Shown: positions 1 through 5,960 of the stretch, piece by piece
How the letters are laid out: the number at the start of each line of letters is the position of its first letter
Position numbering within the stretch: position 1 is the first letter of the stretch
Source: Puniceicoccaceae bacterium
GTDB taxonomy: Bacteria; Verrucomicrobiota; Verrucomicrobiia; Opitutales; Coraliomargaritaceae
Length of the DNA stretch: 5,964 nucleotides
Reading direction: 5' to 3'
Assembly (NCBI GenBank): GCA_003567255.1
Contig: PWZW01000268.1
Span: 1 to 5,964, forward strand
Translations under genes and position numbers: made by a program
Notes under the pieces: model-generated
What the model was told of the DNA's origin: nothing
What the model saw: the letters and a program-made list of their open reading frames with translations, nothing else
The model's database searches: none

Positions 1-1852
1 CGCCTATTTCGGCATTCCCATCTCCATCAGCGTTTATTTTTTGCGGCGACGCACGGAACTTCGCTTCCCCGCGCTCTATGCACTTTTTGCAGCGTTCATT
101 TTCTTCTGTGGCCTTGGGCACCTCGTCGATGCGACCTTGTTCTGGTGGCCTTGGTATCGCTTTGCCGGCTTAATCCACGTCATCACCGCTACGGTTTCTC
201 TGGCAACCTTGTTTTTTTTGATTCGATATTTGCCGGAGGCAGTGAAACTCCCTGGTGCCCTGCGCCTGAGTCAGGAAAGGGCCGAGCAGATCTCGAAACT
301 CGAAGCGGCTAAGCAGCAGCTTGAAGCGAGCGAAGCTCGTTTTCGAGCCCTTGCGACCAATACACCCCTTATCATTTTTACCGCTACCGAGGGCGGTGCA
401 ATCGATTATGTGAATCCGGCCTTTAGCGAGATTACGGGAAGCCCTTCTGAGGAAGCGATGGGTGATGGCTTGATCAACTTTATTTATGGGGAAGATCTGG
501 AGCGCTTTCGGGGGGCTTGGGAACAAGCCACTGCCGCTAAGCAGCCATTAAGTGGCGAATATCGTTTGAAGGTAGCCAGGGGGGAGGAGCGTTGGTTCTT
601 GATAAAAGCGGTACCCTCAGAAGACCACCTGGGTGGCTGGATTGGCTTCGCGGTCGACATCACTGCCCAAAAGAAAACCGCCGCAAAGCAGCTTCAGCTT
701 GAGCGGGACCTACAGAAAAATCAAAAGTGGGAAAGCCTCGGTGTCTTGGCGGGCGGGGTTGCCCACGATTTTAATAATTTGCTGACCAGTATCCTGGGGA
801 GTGCCTCACTCGCCGAGCTCTCTTTGGCCAAAGGTCATCCGGCGGTTAAATATTTGGAGATGATCGGGCAAACCACTTATCGTGCGGCTGAACTGTGTAA
901 TCAAATGCTCGCCTATTCCGGGAAGGGAGACATCGTTATCTCCCATACAGACGTTTCTGCTCTGGTCGAGGACACCACCAGCTTGATTAGATCTTTAATT
1001 TGCGAAAACGCGGTCATTCGCTTCGAACTTGAAGCAAACTTGCCGCTCTGCGAGGGAGACGCTACGCAATTGCGTCAGGTGGTCATGAATCTGGTGATAA
1101 ATGCATCGGACTCTATTGGTCCGCGCTCAGGCTACATCGACATCCGCACGGGAGCCATTCGGGCAGACCGCGCATATCTGAAAAATGCATTTGGTGCCGC
1201 GGACCTAAAACCCGGAGATTATGTTTATATTGAAGTGAGCGATAATGGTGAGGGCATGTCTTCGGAGACGCTTTCGCATATCTTCGATCCCTTTTACACA
1301 ACCAAATCTGCCGGACGGGGCCTCGGGCTCGCTGCCGTGCTGGGGATTGTCAAGGGGCACGCCGGTGCGATCCGCGTTTATAGCGAAGAGGGTAAGGGAA
1401 CGACATTTAAAATGCTGATCCCTGCGGTGAAAATGAGGACCGGCTCCAACTCGCCGGAGGCCAATGCGCTAGATGATTGGCGCAGTGAGGGGACCCTTTT
1501 GATTGTCGATGATAAGGCAACCCTGCGCACGGTGGTTGGACGCCTGGTGGAACATTGGGGCTTCCAAACCCTGGCGGCCGGGGACGGGCAAGGAGCGCTG
1601 GATATACTCGATGAGCGCGCCTCTGAGATTCGTTGTGTCTTGCTTGATTTGACGATGCCGCGGATGGACGGGGAAGTCGTTTTTCGGGAGATCCGTCGTC
1701 GGCAGCTCAAGATACCGGTGATTTTGATGAGCGGATTTAGCGAGCAGGAAGCGACCAGCCGCTTTGTTGGACGTGGCTTGGCTGGCTTTATACAAAAACC
1801 CTTTAGCCCGCACCAGCTTCAAAGGGTCCTACGCAAGGCTCTCGAAAGTTAG
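1..1852 (+). CDS. Hybrid sensor histidine kinase with ethylene-receptor-like membrane domain (5' partial)
   Basis: The frame is open from base 2 to TAG at 1850-1852, giving 616 visible residues. The true start lies upstream; the TTG at 41 falls inside the membrane domain and is not the start. Domains in visible numbering: end of a first helix (1-13), two more membrane helices (about 23-48 and 53-78), coiled coil (89-113), PAS/PAC (about 109-223), HisKA with phospho-acceptor His255 in an AHDFNN motif, HATPase_c (about 348-476; N box Asn363/Asn367, DNGEGM at 414-419, FDPFYTTK, GRGLGL, GKGTTF) and a receiver (497-615; acidic pair Asp503/Asp504, acceptor Asp549, Ser577, Lys599). All residues expected for autophosphorylation and transfer to the receiver are present. 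The membrane part resembles the ETR1 ethylene-binding domain, so the ligand may be ethylene or another small molecule via Cu(I); that is inference. No DNA-binding output partner is visible. It converges on the metal transporter operon. Confidence 0.93.
   Translation, partial: AYFGIPISISVYFLRRRTELRFPALYALFAAFIFFCGLGHLVDATLFWWPWYRFAGLIHVITATVSLATLFFLIRYLPEAVKLPGALRLSQERAEQISKLEAAKQQLEASEARFRALATNTPLIIFTATEGGAIDYVNPAFSEITGSPSEEAMGDGLINFIYGEDLERFRGAWEQATAAKQPLSGEYRLKVARGEERWFLIKAVPSEDHLGGWIGFAVDITAQKKTAAKQLQLERDLQKNQKWESLGVLAGGVAHDFNNLLTSILGSASLAELSLAKGHPAVKYLEMIGQTTYRAAELCNQMLAYSGKGDIVISHTDVSALVEDTTSLIRSLICENAVIRFELEANLPLCEGDATQLRQVVMNLVINASDSIGPRSGYIDIRTGAIRADRAYLKNAFGAADLKPGDYVYIEVSDNGEGMSSETLSHIFDPFYTTKSAGRGLGLAAVLGIVKGHAGAIRVYSEEGKGTTFKMLIPAVKMRTGSNSPEANALDDWRSEGTLLIVDDKATLRTVVGRLVEHWGFQTLAAGDGQGALDILDERASEIRCVLLDLTMPRMDGEVVFREIRRRQLKIPVILMSGFSEQEATSRFVGRGLAGFIQKPFSPHQLQRVLRKALES
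2..256 (+). other. ETR1-type copper/ethylene-binding transmembrane domain (missing most of helix I)
   Basis: Three hydrophobic helices precede the kinase part. Aligned by eye with Arabidopsis ETR1, the fragment starts at ETR1 Ala31. It keeps the equivalents of Tyr32 (visible Tyr2), Ile35 (Ile5), Pro36 (Pro6), Ile62 (Ile33), Cys65 (Cys36, codon 107-109) and His69 (His40, codon 119-121) in a CGLGH motif. In ETR1 the Cys/His pair coordinates Cu(I) and these residues are needed for ethylene binding. Helix III keeps the T-A-x-V-S pattern, but the position of ETR1 Lys91 is His59. The equivalent of Asp25 lies six residues upstream of the window edge and cannot be checked. Homology is well supported; the ligand is inferred. 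Confidence 0.82.
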
Positions 1853-1854
1853 GT

Positions 1855-1892
1855 GGCTTACCGATGAAGGTATGGAGCCTAGGCCTTTTTTT
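1855..1892 (+). terminator. Candidate weak intrinsic terminator for the kinase gene
   Basis: Just after the kinase stop codon, GGCTTACC (1855-1862) can pair with GGTA (1869-1872) and AGCC (1876-1879) around loop GATGAA, with a 3-nt bulge. Six bases later comes a run of seven T (1886-1892). The T run overlaps the stop codon of the converging permease gene. The imperfect stem and the gap before the T run make this only a plausible terminator, and only for the + strand; there is no T run on the - strand beyond the operon end. Confidence 0.38.
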
Positions 1893-2778
1893 AAGTTCTG
1901 CGCCGGAGTGGCGTGGAGAGGGCGGCAAGCGTGAATAAGCAACCGGCGACCACCCCCATCATCCCCGCGGAAGAGGCATCTTCGAAGCCGAAAAGCGGAG
2001 GAATGGTTAAAGCGGCGAGGTGACCGAGCAGGGCTGAGGCTATACCGATCAGTGCGGTCCATATAAGCATGGGCACCAGACGATCGGTGAGTAGGTGCGC
2101 CGCCGCAGGGGGGACAATGAGCATCGCTATCACGATAATGCTACCGACCGCTTCAAATGCGGCAACCGTCGTGACTGCAGTGAGCGCCATTAACAGATAG
2201 TGCATCAACCCGGCGCTGAAGCCGTTCGCAGTCGCCATATCCGGGTCAAAAGAGGTCAGGCGCCATTCTTTAAAGAAGAGAAGTATCACCAGTAAATTGA
2301 TGATGAGCACGACGCTCAGGACCAAGGCAGCCCTCGGTATTTCCAAAACCACTCCACCAAGACTCACTTGCCAGGCCACATCGAGGGGGGTCAGCTCGAT
2401 GGCTCCAAACAAAACGCAACTGGCATCCAATTCCACGTTCCCAGCCGCACCCACCATCAGGATCAGACCGATGGCAAAGAGACTCGTAAAAACAATTCCC
2501 ATCGAGGCACCGTGCTCTACTTTGGCATTACGATTGATCCAGGTAGTGAAAAAGGCGGTCAGTAAACCCGTGAGTACCGCCCCAATGAAGAGCCAAACAC
2601 TGGTGCGCTCTCCGGTCAGCAAATAACCAATGGCGAGGCCAGGTAGGACGGCGTGGCTGATGGCGTCTCCCATCATACTCATCCGTCGAAGAACCAGGAA
2701 ATTGCCAAGCAGCCCTGTGGAAAGCGCGCAGAGTATCCCGACCACCACGATCCAGGTATCCAACCAAAGCCAAGTCAT
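1891..2778 (-). CDS. troD: Metal ABC transporter permease, second membrane subunit (TroD/MntD-like)
   Basis: A 295-residue inner-membrane protein of the ABC-3 family (TroC/TroD/ZnuB/MntB), which with its partner permease forms the channel for divalent metal import. It is hydrophobic nearly throughout, with about eight membrane segments. The family block GDAISHAVLPGLA lies at 37-49, NVELDASCVLFG at 114-125 and a VPPAAAHLLTDRL block at 222-234. Length is normal for the family. The ATG overlaps the stop of the upstream permease by 4 nt (ATGA), and a strong AGGAG sits 6 nt before it, which fixes the start and implies translational coupling. It is the last gene of the operon and ends in TAA at 1893-1891, 38 bp from the converging kinase gene. 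Unlike the upstream permease it has no regulatory extension, ending in a short basic tail. Mn2+ versus Zn2+ specificity cannot be told from the sequence. Confidence 0.94.
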   Translation of the reverse strand: MTWLWLDTWIVVVGILCALSTGLLGNFLVLRRMSMMGDAISHAVLPGLAIGYLLTGERTSVWLFIGAVLTGLLTAFFTTWINRNAKVEHGASMGIVFTSLFAIGLILMVGAAGNVELDASCVLFGAIELTPLDVAWQVSLGGVVLEIPRAALVLSVVLIINLLVILLFFKEWRLTSFDPDMATANGFSAGLMHYLLMALTAVTTVAAFEAVGSIIVIAMLIVPPAAAHLLTDRLVPMLIWTALIGIASALLGHLAALTIPPLFGFEDASSAGMMGVVAGCLFTLAALSTPLRRRT

Positions 2779-4130
2779 GATGAGCTCCTTTCACTGCTTT
2801 GAGCGATTTGGTGCGGACTGGGGGGCAGGTCCGGGGTCATGCCGTGACCTTTCGGGTAAAGCTTCCCAATCCGCGCTTCCAGTCGGCGGACCAGGCCAGG
2901 GTCGAGCACGTGCTCGATCGTGTCTGCATTGTGGTCGACGTGGGCGGGCGCAATGTCTGCGTATTCGAGCAAGTAGTGCTCCCATAGCCGATGGTTACGG
3001 GTGAGGCGAATGGCCTCCACGATGCCCAGTGGAGTCAGCTTCCATTCTTCAGAAGCGGTTGCTTCAATGAAACCGCGTTTGCAGGCCCGGCGAATGCCAC
3101 GACAGAGTTCTCTGCGTGTCCAGGAGCGCCGTGCTGCCAGAGCCCCTTGAGTCACCGCCGACTCCGGCCTGCTTTCGGTCATCTCGAAAATCGCCCGGAG
3201 TAAATGCTGATGGGTGGTTTGCCGTTTGAGCTGTGTCTGTCGATAGACCCTCCAAATCAGACCGCTCTGCCGACCGACCAATAGGCTAAGGATGAAGCAG
3301 GCCGTAGCGCAGAGGATGATGACCGCCCCGGCGGGGGCTTTCGGCAAGACCGCACTTAAGCCCGCGCCAAGCCAACCGCTTACCGCGCCCAGCAAGGCGC
3401 TGATGAGGAGCAGAAGGTCGAGTCGGTCGGTCCAGAATCTCGCGGCAGCGGCGGGTATAATCAAAAAGGCGATCATTAAAATGAGTCCAACCGCTTGCAG
3501 TCCGGCCACGGTGATCAAGGTCACGATCCCGAGGAGGGCGGCATCGAGCCGCCGAACGGGCCAGCCTTGGGACAGCGCGAAGTGTTCATCAAAGCAGAGC
3601 AGCCGGAACTCCTTGTGGCAAAGGAGGGCCAGAGCCGTCGCAAAAATGGCCGCCCCCATCAAGACGTAGAGGTCTGTCAGTACCATTGAGGCCACGCTCC
3701 CATAAAGGAAACTTTCCAAACCAGCCGCGCTGGCTCCGGGGATTTTTTGGATCATACTGAGCAGCACAACACCCGCGCTAAAAAAGACGCTCAGGACAAT
3801 GCCCATGGCGGCATCGTCCTTTAAGCGGGTGTATTTGCGAATCCACAACACACCCAACGCACCCAGTCCACCACCAGCCAGTGCGCCGAGGAGGAGTACC
3901 GGAAGTGATTTGCCGGAACCACCAAAGGTGACGAAAAGCAGAAAGGCGAGGCTGAGTCCCGGAAGGGTGGCATGAGCGAGGGTGTCCCCCATCAAAGAAC
4001 GTTTGCGCAGGAGGAGAAAGGTGCCGATGAGGCCACTCGCCAAGCCGAGGAGCGCCGTGGCTAAAACGACCAATCGGGTGTTGTAGTCGAGAAGCAATAC
4101 AGTCCGCCAAATGGCCTCACTACTTTCCAT
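2775..4130 (-). CDS. troC: Metal ABC transporter permease fused to a DtxR/MntR-like metalloregulator domain (TroC-like)
   Basis: At 451 residues this is about 150 longer than usual ABC-3 permeases. Residues 1-290 are a standard TroC/MntC membrane domain: GDTLAHATLPGLS (48-60), the SFLYG-like block FLYGSVASM (141-149) and IIPAAAARFWTDRL (224-237), with about eight or nine membrane segments. From about residue 300 the protein turns soluble and matches the DtxR/MntR/TroR family: a winged helix (about 305-375), then a dimerisation/metal domain with NHRLWEHYLLE (379-389), an ADTIEH motif (402-407) and a terminal YPKGHGMTPDLP corresponding to the family's CPHGxxIP. The frame is continuous, with no stop or visible frameshift at the junction. 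It starts 8 nt after the ATPase stop, with a modest AGGTCGG before the ATG, and overlaps the next gene by 4 nt. The extension may gate transport in response to internal metal, or act as a membrane-tethered repressor; both are inference. Confidence 0.93.
   Translation of the reverse strand: MESSEAIWRTVLLLDYNTRLVVLATALLGLASGLIGTFLLLRKRSLMGDTLAHATLPGLSLAFLLFVTFGGSGKSLPVLLLGALAGGGLGALGVLWIRKYTRLKDDAAMGIVLSVFFSAGVVLLSMIQKIPGASAAGLESFLYGSVASMVLTDLYVLMGAAIFATALALLCHKEFRLLCFDEHFALSQGWPVRRLDAALLGIVTLITVAGLQAVGLILMIAFLIIPAAAARFWTDRLDLLLLISALLGAVSGWLGAGLSAVLPKAPAGAVIILCATACFILSLLVGRQSGLIWRVYRQTQLKRQTTHQHLLRAIFEMTESRPESAVTQGALAARRSWTRRELCRGIRRACKRGFIEATASEEWKLTPLGIVEAIRLTRNHRLWEHYLLEYADIAPAHVDHNADTIEHVLDPGLVRRLEARIGKLYPKGHGMTPDLPPSPHQIAQSSERSSS
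2785..2789 (-). promoter_or_regulatory. Shine-Dalgarno site of the second permease gene
   Basis: On the minus strand AGGAG (inside AAAGGAGCTC) lies 6 nt before the ATG of the last operon gene and within the coding end of the preceding permease. It shows that this organism uses Shine-Dalgarno initiation, which makes the distant GGAG upstream of the first operon gene more notable. Confidence 0.85.
2841..3233 (-). other. DtxR/MntR-like winged-helix and dimerisation domain within the permease
   Basis: This encodes residues about 300-430 of the fused permease. The helix-turn-helix and wing (about 325-368, ending EEWKLTPLG) are followed by the dimerisation domain. Aligned by eye with Bacillus MntR, His380 matches His77, Asp403 matches Glu99, Glu406 matches Glu102 and His407 matches His103. 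The same positions in DtxR are His79, Cys102, Glu105 and His106; Glu384 matches DtxR Glu83. An acidic residue rather than Cys or Met at position 403 is closer to Mn2+ sensors. The N-terminal ligands Asp8 and Glu11 of MntR appear to be His309 and Arg312, so the metal site may be altered or incomplete. No SH3-like or FeoA-like third domain is present. Confidence 0.83.
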
Positions 4131-4138
4131 GATCCGAC

Positions 4139-4945
4139 CTAGCTTTTTGCTTGTTGGCTGAACGCGCTGATCGCATCGCTCATCAGGCTCAGCTTACCCC
4201 CGTAGGTTTTGCGGAGATTTTCTGCGGTAAACGTTTCGTCCATTGGGCCGGACTTCACCACGCGCATATTCAGGAGAACGAGCCAGTTGAAGTAGCGTGG
4301 GACAGTGGCCAGGTCGTGGTGTACAACAAGGCAGGTTTTTCCGGCGCTGCGCAGGGTATGCAGCAGCTCAACGATGGCTTGTTCTGTGGACGCATCCACT
4401 GCGGCAAAAGGCTCGTCCATGAAATAGATATCCGCGTCCTGCGCGAGGGCGCGGGCGAGGAAAACACGTTGTTGTTGCCCGCCGGATAATTTGCTAATCT
4501 GCCGGGTCGCGTAATCTGCCAAGCCGACTTGAGCCAGGGCGTTGCGCGCCCGCTCGCGACAGGCGCGGGTCACTGGTCGAAACCAACCGAGACGCCGGTA
4601 GGTGCCCATCGTTACCACTTCAAGCGCGTTTACCGGAAAATCCCAGTCGACGCTTTCCCTTTGCGGCACGTAGGCGACACGGTGGCGCTGTTTGCGGAAG
4701 GGCGCACCGTCCACGAGGACCTCACCCGCGGTCCGTGGAATCAATTCCAGAGCACTTTTCAACAGCGTACTTTTTCCCGCGCCATTGGGGCCAACCACAG
4801 CGATCAAGGCGCCCTTGGGTAGTTCCAAATCAATATCCCATATCACTGGCTTTTGCTGGTAGGCCACGGTGAGGTCGCGAATTGAAATCGCCGAGGGTGT
4901 GGACGCGGAAGGCCTTGCCCTATGGTCTTGGGTGGCGTTACTCAT
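4139..4945 (-). CDS. troB: Metal ABC transporter ATP-binding subunit (TroB/MntB/ZnuC-like)
   Basis: This 268-residue cytoplasmic ATPase should power metal import through the two permeases. It has Walker A GPNGAGKST (52-60), Q-loop Gln95 in a VPQRESVDWDFP block typical of the Mn/Zn importer ATPases, signature LSGGQ (153-157), Walker B IYFMDEP (173-179) with catalytic Glu178, and the H-switch His210. All catalytic residues are intact. The first 20 residues are a polar, low-complexity extension before the ATPase fold. The start ATG overlaps the end of the binding-protein gene by 8 nt (ATGAGTAA), and only a weak GGGAAG is seen farther upstream, so translation probably depends on coupling. It ends 8 nt before the first permease. 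The family is certain; the metal is not determined. Confidence 0.95.
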   Translation of the reverse strand: MSNATQDHRARPSASTPSAISIRDLTVAYQQKPVIWDIDLELPKGALIAVVGPNGAGKSTLLKSALELIPRTAGEVLVDGAPFRKQRHRVAYVPQRESVDWDFPVNALEVVTMGTYRRLGWFRPVTRACRERARNALAQVGLADYATRQISKLSGGQQQRVFLARALAQDADIYFMDEPFAAVDASTEQAIVELLHTLRSAGKTCLVVHHDLATVPRYFNWLVLLNMRVVKSGPMDETFTAENLRKTYGGKLSLMSDAISAFSQQAKS

Positions 4946-5936
4946 GGTGCGTTAGCTTCCCGAGGCGTCCGTCCACCGGAGCCTCCCCCCCCAGTGCACG
5001 GGTGATGGTGGTCACATTATGATCAATCATTCCCAGGTAAGTGCCTTCGTAAGTTCCGCGAACGCCCATCGCGTCCGAATACAAGCTCCCTCCGATCCGC
5101 ACCTGCGCACCGCGTGCGCGGGCTCCTTCGATAAGCGCCCGCACACTCCGGTCTGCAATCGTCGACTCGACAAAGACCGCCGGGATCTGCTCGTTCACAA
5201 TAAGGCGAACCAGCCCTTCGATTTCGCGCAAGCCAGCCTCCGCGTCAGTTGAAATGCCCTGAATGCCGCGTACCTCAATTTGGTAACGGCGCCCCAGATA
5301 GCCAAAGGCATCGTGCGCGGTAATGAGCACGCGCTGGGCCTCTGGGATGCTGGCAAAAACCTTTTCAGCGTAGGCGTGAAGCGCTTCCAGCTCTGCGCGG
5401 TAGGCAGCCGCCCGGGAACGCAGGGTTTCCTCGGGAGCGATCTTCATTTCGATTAAGGCCTCGGTGACTTCCTCCAACCCCACCATCCATGCCAGCGGGT
5501 CCATCCAGAGGTGCGGATCCCGCTCGTCATCCCCCTCGACCAGCAGTTCAACTTTACCGCTGGCGATGATTTTTTCGCTGACGGCAAACGTTCGGTCGGT
5601 CACCCTTGGGCGATTGAGCACGGTGCCAAGATTACCCTCCAACAAGAGCCCATTGTAAAAAACCGCATCTGCTCCCTGCAGCCGAACGACATCCTGCCGC
5701 GTCGGCGTGTAGAGGTGGGGGTCGATACCTTCGCTCACCAAAACCGTCACGTTCGCGTCTTCCCCGACAACCGCACGCACAAGATCGCCGACCATCCCGA
5801 CGGTGGCGACCAGATGCGGTCGGGAATCCGCCACCCCGTTGGTTTCACCGCCATTATTCCCGCACCCTGCCAAAAGCAGTGCCACGCCAAGGGCCGACAA
5901 GGCGGTGAAGGTGCGAAAAATGGTTATGCAAAACAT
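4938..5936 (-). CDS. troA: Metal-binding lipoprotein of ABC transporter (TroA-like, ZnuA/MntC superfamily)
   Basis: This 332-residue solute-binding protein captures Mn2+ or Zn2+ outside the inner membrane and delivers it to the permeases. The first 25 residues form a lipoprotein signal peptide ending in lipobox LAGC with Cys25 as the lipid-anchored residue. The mature part is a cluster A-I metal-binding protein. Ligands by comparison with Treponema TroA are His74 (DPHLYTP), His142 (DPHLWMDP), His208 (TAHDAFGY) and Asp288 (YSDAMG). Three His and one Asp match TroA rather than the His2-Glu-Asp set of PsaA-type Mn proteins. There is no His-rich loop of the kind seen in many ZnuA proteins. The ATG gives a credible signal peptide, but the frame is open to the window edge and no Shine-Dalgarno lies at normal distance; an upstream start would add an acidic stretch unfit for a signal peptide. 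It is the first gene of the operon seen here, just downstream of a perfect palindrome. Confidence 0.93.
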   Translation of the reverse strand: MFCITIFRTFTALSALGVALLLAGCGNNGGETNGVADSRPHLVATVGMVGDLVRAVVGEDANVTVLVSEGIDPHLYTPTRQDVVRLQGADAVFYNGLLLEGNLGTVLNRPRVTDRTFAVSEKIIASGKVELLVEGDDERDPHLWMDPLAWMVGLEEVTEALIEMKIAPEETLRSRAAAYRAELEALHAYAEKVFASIPEAQRVLITAHDAFGYLGRRYQIEVRGIQGISTDAEAGLREIEGLVRLIVNEQIPAVFVESTIADRSVRALIEGARARGAQVRIGGSLYSDAMGVRGTYEGTYLGMIDHNVTTITRALGGEAPVDGRLGKLTHHE

Positions 5937-5938
5937 AC

Positions 5939-5956
5939 ACTTTGAATATTCAAAGT
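5939..5956. promoter_or_regulatory. 18-bp perfect palindrome, candidate metalloregulator operator or mRNA hairpin
   Basis: ACTTTGAATATTCAAAGT reads identically on both strands with no mismatch and ends 2 bp before the ATG of the binding-protein gene. Its size and symmetry suit the operator of a dimeric regulator such as DtxR/MntR/TroR, Fur or ArsR/SmtB, and it lies at the head of a metal-uptake operon, where such operators are expected. It does not obviously match an operator consensus I know, so the cognate family is unassigned. In RNA it could also fold into a 7-bp stem with a 4-nt loop. The promoter elements lie outside the window. Confidence 0.6.
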
Positions 5957-5960
5957 ATTT

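Noticed and set aside
41..43. TTG as the start codon of the kinase
   Set aside because: The frame is open upstream to base 2, and those 13 residues match the end of helix I of the ETR1-type domain, so the gene begins before the window.
1378..1822. Minus-strand open frames of 110-117 codons within the kinase gene
   Set aside because: They overlap the conserved receiver and ATPase motifs of the + strand gene and show no domain or ribosome site.
1877..1884. GCCTAGGC palindrome in the intergenic gap as a regulatory site
   Set aside because: At 8 bp it is short enough to arise by chance, has no loop to form a hairpin, and lies between two gene ends where an operator has no obvious target.
3249..3253. 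Minus-strand GGAGG near the junction of the permease and regulator domains, as a possible internal start making a free regulator
   Set aside because: No ATG, GTG or TTG follows within the usual spacing, so separate translation of the regulator domain is not supported from this site.
2630..3669. Several + strand open frames of 60-125 codons opposite the permease genes
   Set aside because: All are antisense to strongly conserved permease and regulator sequence, and their translations look like random basic or Ser/Pro-rich peptides.
5511..5945. Open frame of 144 codons on the + strand opposite the binding-protein gene
   Set aside because: It lies antisense to a gene with clear lipobox and metal ligands, and its translation has no recognisable domain; it is a shadow of the high-GC coding strand.
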